From positions 62,001-126,000 of the forward strand of contig NW_027469170.1 in assembly GCF_051020765.1 (NCBI RefSeq): a stretch of DNA of 64,000 bases. The letters run 5' to 3'. The notes below the pieces were generated by a model. It saw nothing but the letters and a program-made list of their open reading frames with translations. It did no database searches and was not told the origin of the DNA. This stretch comes from Lasioglossum baleicum (Eukaryota > Arthropoda > Insecta > Hymenoptera > Halictidae). Position numbers and translations under genes: made by a program. Position 1 is the first letter of the stretch; the number at the start of each line of letters is the position of its first letter. Positions 51,528-63,900 of the stretch are shown here, piece after piece.

Positions 51528-53475
51528 ATGCGCATCCCACAAAACATGCGCATGCGCATCCCACAAAACCTGCGCATGCGCATCCCACAAAACCTCGCAC
51601 GTGTTTTTACTCGACTAGCCGGCGGGATGCATCCCCTCGCACGTGTTTTTACTCGACTAGCCTGCGGGATGCATCCTCTCGCACGTGTTTTTACTCGACT
51701 AGCCTGCGGGATGCATCCTCTCGCACGTGTTTTTACTCGACTAGCCTGCGGGATGCATCCTCTCGCACGTGTTTTTACTCGACTACCCTGCGGGATGCAT
51801 CCTCTCGCACGTGTTTTTGCTCGACTAGCCATGCGCATCCCAAAAAACCTGCGCATGCGCATCCCAAAAAACCTGCGCATGCGCATCCCACAAAACATGC
51901 GCATGCGCATCCCACAAAACCTCGCACGTGTTTTTACTCGACTAGCCTGCGGGATGCATCCTCTCGCACGTGTTTTTACTCGACTAGCCTGCGGGATGCA
52001 TCCTCTCGCACGTGTTTTTACTCGACTACCCTGCGGGATGCATCCTCTCGCACGTGTTTTTGCTCGACTAGCCATGCGCATCCCATAAAACCTGCGCATG
52101 CGCATCCCACAAAACCTGCGCATGCGCATCCCACAAAACCTCGCACGTGTTTTTACTCGACTAGCCTGCGGGATGCATCCTCTCGCACGTGTTTTTACTC
52201 GACTAGCCTGCGGGATGCATCCTCTCGCACGTGTTTTTACTCGACTAGCCTGCGGGATGCATCCTCTCGCACGTGTTTTTACTCGACTAGCCTGCAGGAT
52301 GCATCCTCTCGCACGTGTTTTTACTCGACTAGCCTGCGGGATGCATCCTCTCGCACGTGTTTTTGCTCGACTAGCCATGCGCATCCCAAAAAACCTGCGC
52401 ATGCGCATCCCACAAAACCTGCGCATGCGCATCCCAAAAAACCTGCGCATGCGCATCCCCACAAAACATGCGCATGCGCATCCCACAAAACCTCGCACGT
52501 GTTTTTACTCGACTAGCCTGCGGGATGCATCCTCTCGCACGTGTTTTTACTCGACTAGCCTGCGGGATGCATCCTCTCGCACGTGTTTTTACTCGACTAC
52601 CCTGCGGGATGCATCCTCTCGCACGTGTTTTTGCTCGACTAGCCATGCGCATCCCATAAAACCTGCGCATGCGCATCCCACAAAACCTGCGCATGCGCAT
52701 CCCACAAAACCTCGCACGTGTTTTTACTCGACTAGCCTGCGGGATGCATCCTCTCGCACGTGTTTTTACTCGACTAGCCTGCGGGATGCATCCTCTCGCA
52801 CGTGTTTTTACTCGACTAGCCTGCGGGATGCATCCTCTCGCACGTGTTTTTACTCGACTAGCCTGCAGGATGCATCCTCTGGCACGTGTTTTTACTCGAC
52901 TAGCCTGCGGGAAGCATCCTCTCGCACGTGTTTTTACTCGACTAGCCTGCGGGATGCATACTCTCGCACGTGTTTTTGCTCGACTAGCCTGCGGGATGCA
53001 TCCTCTCGCACGTGTCTTTACTCGACTAGCCTGCGGGATGCATCCTCTCGCACGTGTTTTTGCTCGACTAGCCTGCGGGATGCATCCTCTCGCACGTGTT
53101 TTTGCTCGACTAGGCATGCGCATCCCAAAAAACCTGCGCATGCGCATCCCAAAAAACCTGCGCATGCGCATCCCACAAAACCTGCGCATGCGCATCCCAC
53201 AAAACCTCGCACGTGTTTTTACTCGACTAGCCTGCGGGATGCATCCTCTCGCACGTGTTTTTACTCGACTAGCCTGCGGGATGCATCCTCTCGCACGTGT
53301 TTTTACTCGACTAGCCTGCGGGATGCATCCTCTCGCACGTGTTTTTGCTCGACTAGCCTGCGGGATGCATCCTCTCGCACGTGTTTTTGCTCGACTAGGC
53401 ATTCGCATCCCACAAAACCTGCGCATGCGCATCCCACAAAACCTCGCACGTGTTTGTGCTCGACTAGCCTGCGGG
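51528..53475 (+). repeat. Transition segment with 571-bp repeats
   Basis: Two segments starting with CATAAA blocks near 52075 and 52646 lie 571 bp apart. The odd base is an extra C at 52457-52460 (CATCCCCACAAAA). The 24-mer block at 52377-52492 is the one exception I saw to the rule that A6 units precede ACAAAA units: it reads A6, ACA4, A6, ACA4, ACA4. The segment also has CACAAAACATGCGC units and a GCCGGCGGG unit near 51620. Confidence 0.78.
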
Positions 53476-55982
53476 AGCATCCTTTCGCACGTGTTTTTAC
53501 TCGACTAGCCTCCGGGATGCATCCTCTCGCACGTGTTTTTGCTCGACTAGCCTGCGGGATGCATCCTCTCGCACGTGTTTGTGCTCGACTAGCCTGCGGG
53601 ATGCATCCTCTCGCACGTGTTTTTACTAGACTAGCATGCGGGATGCATCCTCTCGCACGTGTTTTTGCTCGACTAGCCTGCGGGATGCATCCTCTCGCAC
53701 GTGTTTTTGCTCGACTAGCCTGCGGGATGCATCCTCTCGCACGTGTTTTTACTCGACTAGCCTGCGGGATGCATCCTCTCGCACGTGTTTTTACTCGACT
53801 ACCCTGCGGGATGCATACTCTCGCACGTGTTTTTGCTCGACTAGCCATGCGCATCCCAAAAAACCTGCGTATGCGCATCCCACAAAACCTCGCACGTGTT
53901 TTTACTCTATTAGCCTGCGGGATGCAACCTCTCGCACGTGTTTTTACTCGACTAGCCTGCGGGAAGCATCCTCTCGCACGTGTTTTTACTCGACTAGCCT
54001 GCGGGATGCATACTCTCGCACGTGTTTTTGCTCGACTAGCCTGCGGGATGCATCCTCTCGCACGTGTCTTTACTCGACTAGCCTGCGGGATGCATCCTCT
54101 CGCACGTGTTTTTGCTCGACTAGCCATGCGCATCCCAAAAAACCTGCGCATGCGCATCCCAAAAAATCTGCGCATGCGCATCCCACAAAACCTGCGCATG
54201 CGCATCCCACAAAACCTCGCACGTGTTTGTGCTCGACTAGCCTGCGGGATGCATCCTTTCGCACGTGTTTTTACTCGACTCGCCAGCGGGATGCATCCTC
54301 TCGCACGTGTTTTTGCTCGACTAGCCTGCGGGATGCATCCTCTCGCACGTGTTTTTGCTCGACTAGCCATGCGCATCCCAAAAAGCCTGCGCATGCGCAT
54401 CCCAAAAAACCTGCGCATGCGCATCCCAAAAAACCTGCGCATGCGCATCCCACAAAACCTCGCACGTGTTTTTACTCGACTAGCCTGCGGGATGCATCCT
54501 CTCGCACGTGTTTTTACTCGACTAGCCTGCGGGATGCATCCTCTCGCACGTGTTTTTGCTCGACTAGCCATGCGCATCCCAAAAAACCTGCACATGCGCA
54601 TCCCACAAAACCTGCGCATGCGCATCCCACAAAACCTCTCACGTGTTTTTACTCGACTAGCCTGCGGGATGCATCCTCTCGCACGTGTTTTTGCTCGGCT
54701 GGCCTGCGGGATGCATCCTCTCGCACGTGTTTTTGCTCGACTAGCCATGCGCATCCCAAAAAACCTGCGCATGCGCATCCCACAAAACCTCGCACGTGTT
54801 TGTGCTCGACTAGCCTGGGGGATGCATCCTTTCGCACGTGTTTTTACTCGACTAGCCTGCGGGATGCATCCTCTCGCACGTGTTTTTGCTCGACTAGCCT
54901 GCGGGATGCATCCTCTCGCACGTGTTTTTGCTCGACTAGCCTGCGGGACGCATCCTCTCGCACGTGTTTTTACTCGACTAGCCTGCAGGATGCATCCTCT
55001 CGCACGTGTTTTTACTCGACTAGCCTGCGGGGTGCATCCTCTCGCACGTGTTTTTGCTCGACTAGCCTGCGGGATGCATCCTCTCGCACGTGTTTTTGCT
55101 CGACTAGCCTGCGGGATGCATCCTCTCGCACGTGTTTTTGCTCGACTAGCCTGCGGGATGCATCCTCTCGCACGTGTTTTTACTCGACTAGCCTGCGGGA
55201 TGCATCCTCTCGCACGTGTTTTTGCTCGACTAGCCTGCGGGATGCATCCTCTCGCACGTGTTTTTGCTCGACTAGCCTGCGGGATGCATCCTCTCGCACG
55301 TGTTTTTACTCGACTAGCCTGCGGGATGCATCCTCTCGCACGTGTTTTTACTCGACTACCCTGCGGGATGCATCCTCTCGCACGTGTTTTTGCTCAACTA
55401 GCCATGCGCATCCCACAAAACATGCGCATGCGCATCCCACAAAACCTGCGCATGCGCATCCACAAAACCTCGCACGTGTTTTTACTCGACTAGCCTGCGG
55501 GATGCATCCCCTCGCACGTGTTTTTACTCGACTAGCCTGCGGGATGCATCCTCTCGCACGTGTTTTTACTCGACTAGCCTGCGGGATGCATCCTCTCGCA
55601 CGTGTTTTTACTGGACTAGCCTGCAGGATGCATCCTCTCGCACGTGTTTTTACTCGACTAGCCTGCGGGATGCATCCTCTCGCACGTGTTTTTGCTCGAC
55701 TAGCCATGCGCATCCCAAAAAACCTGCGCATGCGCATCCCACAAAACCTGCGCATGCGCATCCCACAAAAACCTCGCACGTGTTTTTACTCGACTAGCCT
55801 GCGGGATGCATCCTCTCGCACGTGTTTTTGCTCGGCTAGCCTGCGGGATGCATCCTCTCGCACGTGTTTTTGCTCGACTAGCCATGCGCATCCCAAAAAA
55901 CCTGCGCATGCGCATCCCACAAAACCTGCGCATGCGCATCCCACAAAACCTCGCACGTGTTTGTGTTCGACTAGCCTGCGGG
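53476..55982 (+). repeat. HOR-IV copy 1 (2507 bp)
   Basis: The phase is set by GCGGGAGCATCCTTTCGC, a 42-mer lacking the T of GGATGCATCC, found at 53476, 55983, 58865 and 60946. It is followed in each copy by CTCCGGGATGC and then ACTAGACTAGCATGCGGG (53636 here). GGGGTGCATCC (55031) matches 51155 and 57812. One-base indels unique to this copy are at about 55461 and 55766. Confidence 0.87.
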
Positions 55983-58864
55983 AGCATCCTTTCGCACGTG
56001 TTTTTACTCGACTAGCCTCCGGGATGCATCCTCTCGCACGTGTTTTTGCTCGACTAGCCTGCGGGATGCATCCTCTCGCACGTGTTTGTGCTCGACTAGC
56101 CTGCGGGATGCATCCTCTCGCACGTGTTTTTTCTAGACTAGCATGCGGGATGCATCCTCTCGCACGTGTTTTTGCTCGACTAGCCTGCGGGATGCATCCT
56201 CTCGCACGTGTTTTTGCTCGACTAGCCTGCGGGATGCATCCTCTCGCACGTGTTTTTACTCGACTAGCCTGCGGGATGCATCCTCTCGCCCGTGTTTTTA
56301 CTCGACTACCCTGCGGGATGCATACTCTCGAACGTGTTTTTGCTCGACTAGCCATGCGCATCCCATAAAACCTGCGCATGCGCATCCCACAAAACCTCGC
56401 ACGTGTTTTTACTCGACTAGCCTGCGGGATGCATCCTCTCGCACGTGTTTTTACTCGACTAGCCTGCGGGAAGCATCCTCTCGCACGTGTTTTTACTCGA
56501 CTAGCCTGCGGGATGCATACTCTCGCACGTGTTTTTGCTCGACTAGCCTGCGGGATGCATCCTCTCGCACGTGTCTTTACTCGACTAGCCTGCGGGATGC
56601 ATCCTCTCGCACGTGTTTTTGCTCGACTAGCCATGCGCATCCCAAAAAACCTGCGCATGCGCATCCCAAAAAATCTGCGCATGCGCATCCCACAAAACCT
56701 GCGCATGCGCATCCCACAAAACCTCGCACGTGTTTGTGCTCGACTAGCCTGCGGGATGCATCCTCTCGCACGTGTTTTTACTCGACTAGCCTGCGGGATG
56801 CATCCTCTCGCACGTGTTTTTACTCGACTAGCCTGCGGGATGCATCGTCTCGCACGTGTTTTTACTCGACTAGCCTGCGGGATGCATCCTCTCGCACGTG
56901 TTTTTACTCGACTAGCCTGCGGGATGCATCCTCTCGCACGTGTTTTTGCTCGACTAGCCTGCGGGATGCATCCTCTCGCACGTGTTTTTGCTCGACTAGC
57001 CTGCGGGATGCATCCTCTCGCACGTGTTTTTACTCGACTAGCCTGCGGGATGCATCCTCTCGCACGTGTTTTTACTCGACTACCCTGCGGGATGCATCCT
57101 CTCGCACGTGTTTTTGCTCGACTAGCCATGCGCATCCCAAAAAGCCTGCGCATGCGCATCCCAAAAAACCTGCGCATGCGCATCCCACAAAACCTGCGCA
57201 TGCGCATCCCACAAAACCTCGCACGTGTTTTTACTCGACTAGCCTGCGGGATGCATCCTCTCGCACGTGTTTTTACTCGACTAGCCTGCGGGATGCATCC
57301 TCTCGCACGTGTTTTTGCTCGACTAGCCATGCGCATCCCAAAAAACCTGCACATGCGCATCCCACAAAACCTGCGCATGCGCATCCCACAAAACCTCTCA
57401 CGTGTTTTTACTCGACTAGCCTGCGGGATGCATCCTCTCGCACGTGTTTTTGCTCGGCTAGCCTGCGGGATGCATCCTCTCGCACGTGTTTTTGCTCGAC
57501 TAGCCATGCGCATCCCAAAAAACCTGCGCATGCGCATCCCAAAAAACCTGTGCATGCGCATCCCACAAAACCTCGCACGTGTTTGTGCTCGACTAGCCTG
57601 GGGGATGCATCCTTTCGCACGTGTTTTTACTCGACTAGCCTGCGGGATGCATGCTCTCGCACGTGTTTTTGCTCGACTAGCCTGCGGGATGCATCCTCTC
57701 GCACGTGTTTTTGCTCGACTAGCCAGCGGGACGCATCCTCTCGCACGTGTTTTTACTCGACTAGCCTGCAGGATGCATCCTCTCGCACGTGTTTTTACTC
57801 GACTAGCCTGCGGGGTGCATCCTCTCGCACGTGTTTTTGCTCGACTAGCCTGCGGGATGCATCCTCTCGCACGTGTTTTTGCTCGACTAGCCTGCGGGAT
57901 GCATCCTCTCGCACGTGTTTTTACTCGACTAGCCTGCGGGATGCATCCTCTCGCACGTGTTTTTACTCGACTACCCTGCGGGATGCATCCTCTCGCACGT
58001 GTTTTTGCTCGACTAGCCATGCGCATCCCAAAAAACCTGCGCATGCGCATCCCAAAAAACCTGCGCATGCGCATCCCACAAAACATGCGCATGCGCATCC
58101 CACAAAACCTCGCACGTGTTTTTACTCGACTAGCCTGCGGGATGCATCCTCTCGCACGTGTTTTTACTCGACTAGCCTGCGGTATGCATCCTCTCGCACG
58201 TGTTTTTACTCGACTACCCTGCGGGATGCATCCTCTCGCACGTGTTTTTGCTCGACTAGCCATGCGCATCCCATAAAACCTGCGCATGCGCATCCCACAA
58301 AACCTGCGCATGCGCATCCCACAAAACCTCGCACGTGTTTTTACTCGACTAGCCTGCGGGATGCATCCTCTCGCACGTGTTTTTACTCGACTAGCCTGCG
58401 GGATGCATCCTCTCGCACGTGTTTTTACTCGACTAGCCTGCGGGATGCATCCTCTCGCACGTGTTTTTACTCGACTAGCCTGCAGGATGCATCCTCTCGC
58501 ACGTGTTTTTACTCGACTAGCCTGCGGGATGCATCCTCTCGCACGTGTTTTTGCTCGACTAGCCATGCGCATCCCAAAAAACCTGCGCATGCGCATCCCA
58601 CAAAACCTGCGCATGCGCATCCCACAAAACCTCGCACGTGTTTTTACTCGACTAGCCTGCGGGATGCATCCTCTCGCACGTGTTTTTGCTCGGCTAGCCT
58701 GCGGGATGCATACTCTCGCACGTGTTTTTGCTCGACTAGCCATGCGCATCCCAAAAAACCTGCGCATGCGCATCCCAAAAAACCTGCGCATGCGCATCCC
58801 ACAAAACCTGCGCATGCGCATCCCACAAAACCTCGCACGTGTTTGTGCTCGACTAGCCTGCGGG
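55983..58864 (+). repeat. HOR-IV copy 2 (2882 bp)
   Basis: Same opening marker trio as copy 1, with TTTTTTCTAGAC replacing TTTTTACTAGAC near 56131. It contains CTCGAACGTG near 56328, the AAAAAGCC, CCTCTCACGTG and GGGGTGCATCC variants shared with copy 1 and with 50.6-51.2 kb, and a TGTGCATGCGC unit near 57550. Confidence 0.87.
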
Positions 58865-60945
58865 AGCATCCTTTCGCACGTGTTTTTACTCGACTAGCCT
58901 CCGGGATGCATCCTCTCGCACGTGTTTTTGCTCGACTAGCCTGCGGGATGCATCCTCTCGCACGTGTTTGTGCTCGACTAGCCTGCGGGATGCATCCTCT
59001 CGCACGTGTTTTTACTAGACTAGCATGCGGGATGCATCCTCTCGCACGTGTTTTTGCTCGACTAGCCTGCGGGATGCATCCTCTCGCACGTGTTTTTGCT
59101 CGACTAGCCTGCGGGATGCATCCTCTCGCACGTGTTTTTACTCGACTAGCCTGCGGGATGCATCCTCTCGCACGTGTTTTTACTCGACTACCCTGCGGGA
59201 TGCATACTCTCGCACGTGTTTTTGCTCGACTAGCCATGCGCATCCCAAAAAACCTGCGTATGCGCATCCCACAAAACCTCGCACGTGTTTTTACTCTACT
59301 AGCCTGCGGGATGCAACCTCTCGCACGTGTTTTTACTCGACTAGCCTGCGGGAAGCATCCTCTCGCACGTGTTTTTACTCGACTAGCCTGCGGGATGCAT
59401 ACTCTCGCACGTGTTTTTGCTCGACTAGCCTGCGGGATGCATCCTCTCGCACGTGTCTTTACTCGACTAGCCTGCGGGATGCATCCTCTCGCACGTGTTT
59501 TTACTCGACTAGCCTGCGGGAAGCATCCTCTCGCACGTGTTTTTACTCGACTACCCTGCGGGATGCATACTCTCGAACGTGTTTTTGCTCGACTAGCCAT
59601 GCGCATCCCATAAAACCTGCGCATGCGCAACCCACAAAACCTGCGTATGCGCATCCCACAAAACCTGCGTATGCGCATCCCACAAAACCTCGCACGTGTT
59701 TTTACTCGACTAGCCTGCGGGATGCATCCTCTCGCACGTGTTTTTACTCGACTAGCCTGCGGGAAGCATCCTCTCGCACGTGTTTTTACTCGACTACCCT
59801 GCGGGATGCATACTCTCGCACGTGTTTTTGCTCGAATAGCCTGCGGGATGCATCCTCTCGCACGTGTTTTTACTCGACTAGCCTGCGGGATGCATACTCT
59901 CGCACGTGTTTTTGCTCGACTAGCCTGCGGGATGCATCCTCTCGCACGTGTCTTTACTCGACTAGCCTGCGGGATGCATCCTCTCGCACGTGTTTTTGCT
60001 CGACTAGCCATGCGCATCCCAAAAAACCTGCGCATGCGCATCCCAAAAAATCTGCGCATGCGCATCCCACAAAACCTGCGCATGCGCATCCCACAAAACC
60101 TCGCACGTGTTTGTGCTCGACTAGCCTGCGGGATGCATCCTTTCGCACGTGTTTTTACTCGACTAGCCTGCGGGATGCATCCTCTCGCACGTGTTTTTGC
60201 TCGACTAGCCTGCGGGATGCATCCTCTCGAACGTGTTTTTGCTCGACTAGCCATGCGCATCCCATAAAACCTGCGCATGCGCATCCCACAAAACCTGCGT
60301 ATGCGCATCCCACAAAACCTGCGTATGCGCATCCCACAAAACCTCGCACGTGTTTTTACTCGACTGGCCTGCGGGATGCATCCTCTCGCACGTGTTTTTA
60401 CTCGACTAGCCTGCGGGAAGCATCCTCTCGCACGTGTTTTTACTCGACTACCCTGCGGGATGCATACTCTCGCACGTGTTTTTGCTCGACTAGCCATGCG
60501 CATCCCATAAAACCTGCGCATGCGCATCCCACAAAAGCTGCGTATGCGCATCCCACAAAACCTGCGTATGCGCATCCCACAAAACCTCGCACGTGTTTTT
60601 ACTCGACTAGCCTGCGGGATGCATCCTCTCGCACGTGTTTTTACTCGACTAGCCTGCGGGAAGCATCCTCTCGCACGTGTTTTTACTCGACTAGCCTGCG
60701 GGATGCATCCTCTCGCACGTGTTTTTGCTCGACTAGCCTGCGGGACGCATCCTCTCGCACGTGTTTTTGCTCGGCTAGCCTGCGGGATGCATCCTCTCGC
60801 ACGTGTTTTTGTTCGACTAGCCATGCGCATCCCAAAAAACCTGCGCATGCGCATCCCAAAAAACCTGCGCATGCGCATCCCACAAAACCTGCGCATGCGC
60901 ATCCCACAAAACCTCGCACGTGTTTGTGCTCGACTAGCCTGCGGG
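58865..60945 (+). repeat. HOR-IV copy 3 (2081 bp) with HOR-I-like blocks
   Basis: The opening marker trio is conserved (ACTAGACTAGCATGCGGG ending near 59030). The body then has CATAAA/CGTATG blocks near 59598, 60252 and 60495 and GGGAAGC units. That combination is typical of HOR-I at the left end and is absent from the centre of the window. A variant AAAAGCTGCGTATG occurs near 60535 and again near 62566. Confidence 0.85.
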
Positions 60946-63900
60946 AGCATCCTTTCGCACGTGTTTTTACTCGACTAGCCTCCGGGATGCATCCTCTCGC
61001 ACGTGTTTTTGCTCGACTAGCCTGCGGGATGCATCCTCTCGCACGTGTTTGTGCTCGACTAGCCTGCGGGATGCATCCTCTCGCACGTGTTTTTACTAGA
61101 CTAGCATGCGGGATGCATCCTCTCGCACGTGTTTTTGCTCGACTAGCCTGCGGGATGCATCCTCTCGCACGTGTTTTTGCTCGACTAGCCTGCGGGATGC
61201 ATCCTCTCGCACGTGTTTTTACTCGACTAGCCTGCGGGATGCATCCTCTCGCACGTGTTTTTACTCGACTACCCTGCGGGATGCATACTCTCGCACGTGT
61301 TTTTGCTCGACTAGCCATGCGCATCCCAAAAAACCTGCGTATGCGCATCCCACAAAACCTCGCACGTGTTTTTACTCGACTAGCCTGCGGGATGCATCCT
61401 CTCGCACGTGTTTTTACTCGACTAGCCTGCGGGAAGCATCCTCTCGCACGTGTTTTTACTCGACTAGCCTGCGGGATGCATACTCTCGCACGTGTTTTTG
61501 CTCGACTAGCCTGCGGGATGCATCCTCTCGCACGTGTTTTTGCTCGACTAGCCTGCGGGATGCATCCTCTCGCACGTGTTTTTGCTCGACTAGGCATGCG
61601 CATCCCAAAAAACCTGCGCATGCGCATCCCACAAAACCTGCGCATGCGCATCCCACAAAACCTCGCACGTGTTTTTACTCGACTAGCCTGCGGGATGCAT
61701 CCTCTCGCACGTGTTTTTGCTCGACTAGCCATGCGCATCCCAAAAAACCTGCGCATGCGCATCCCAAAAAATCTGCGCATGCGCATCCCACAAAACCTGC
61801 GCATGCGCATCCCACAAAACCTCGCACGTGTTTGTGCTCGACTAGCCTGCGGGATGCATCCTCTCGCACGTGTTTTTGCTCGACTAGCCTGCGGGATGCA
61901 TCCTCTCGCACGTGTTTTTGCTCGACTAGCCATGCGCATCCCAAAAAACCTGCGCATGCGCATCCCAAAAAATCTGCGCATGCGCATCCCACAAAACCTG
62001 CGCATGCGCATCCCACAAAACCTCGCACGTGTTTGTGCTCGACTAGCCTGCGGGATGCATCCTTTCGCACGTGTTTTTGCTCGACTAGCCTGCGGGATGC
62101 ATCCTCTCGCACGTGTTTGTGCTCGACTAGCCTGCGGGATGCATCCTCTCGCACGTGTTTTTACTCGACTAGCCTGCGGGAAGCATCCTCTCGCACGTGT
62201 TTTTACTCGACTACCCTGCGGGATGCATACTCTCGAACGTGTTTTTGCTCGACTAGCCATGCGCATCCCATAAAACCTGCGCATGCGCATCCCACAAAAC
62301 CTGCGTATGCGCATCCCACAAAACCTGCGTATGCGCATCCCACAAAACCTGCGTATGCGCATCCCACAAAACCTCGCACGTGTTTTTACTCGACTAGCCT
62401 GCGGGATGCATCCTCTCGCACGTGTTTTTACTCGACTAGCCTGCGGGAAGCATCCTCTCGCACGTGTTTTTACTCGACTACCCTGCGGGATGCATACTCT
62501 CGCACGTGTTTTTGCTCGACTAGCCATGCGCATCCCATAAAACCTGCGCATGCGCATCCCACAAAAGCTGCGTATGCGCATCCCACAAAACCTGCGTATG
62601 CGCATCCCACAAAACCTCGCACGTGTTTTTACTCGACTAGCCTGCGGGATGCATCCTCTCGCACGTGTTTTTACTCGACTAGCCTGCGGGAAGCATCCTC
62701 TCGCACGTGTTTTTACTCGACTAGCCTGCGGGATGCATCCTCTCGCACGTGTTTTTGCTCGACTAGCCTGCGGGACGCATCCTCTCGCACGTGTTTTTAC
62801 TCGACTAGCCTGCAGGATGCATCCTCTCGCACCTGTTTTTACTCGACTAGCCTGCGGGATGCATCCTCTCGCACGTGTTTTTGCTCGACTAGCCTGCGGG
62901 ATGCATCCTCTCGCACGTGTTTTTGCTCGACTAGCCTGCGGGATGCATCCTCTCGCACGTGTTTTTGCTCGACTAGCCTGCGGGATGCATCCTCTCGCAC
63001 GTGTTTTTACTCGACTAGCCTGCGGGAAGCATCCTCTCGCACGTGTTTTTACTCGACTACCATGCGGGATGCATACTCTCGCACGTGTTTTTGCTCGACT
63101 AGCCATGCGCATCCCATAAAACCTGCGCATGCGCATCCCACAAAACCTGCGTATGCGCATCCCACAAAACCTGCGTATGCGCATCCCACAAAACCTCGCA
63201 CGTGTTTTTACTCGACTAGCCTGCGGGATGCATCCTCTCGCACGTGTTTTTACTCGACTAGCCTGCGGGAAGCATCCTCTCGCACGTGTTTTTACTCGAC
63301 TAGCCTGCGGGATGATCCTCTCGCACGTGTTTTTGCTCGACTAGCCTGCGGGATGCATCCTCTCGCACGTGTTTTTGCTCGACTAGCCTGCGGGATGCAT
63401 CCTCTCGCACGTGTTTGTGCTCGACTAGCCTGCGGGATGCATCCTCTCGCACGTGTTTTTACTCGACTAGCCTGCGGGAAGCATCCTCTCGCACGTGTTT
63501 TTACTCGACTACCCTGCGGGATGCATACTCTCGCACGTGTTTTTGCTCGACTAACCATGCGCATCCCATAAAACCTGCGCATGCGCATCCCACAAAACCT
63601 GCGTATGCGCATCCCACAAAACCTGCGTATGCGCATCCCACAAAACCTCGCACGTGTTTTTACTCGACTAGCCTGCGGGATGCATCCTCTCCCACGTGTT
63701 TTTACTCGACTAGCCTGCGGGAAGCATCCTCTCGCACGTGTTTTTGCTCCACTAGGCATGCGCATCCCAAAAAACCTGCGCATGCGCATCCCACAAAACC
63801 TGCGCATGCGCATCCCACAAAACCTCGCACGTGTTTTTACTCGACTAGCCTGCGGGATGCATCCTCTCGCACGTGTTTTTGCTCGACTAGCCATGCGCAT

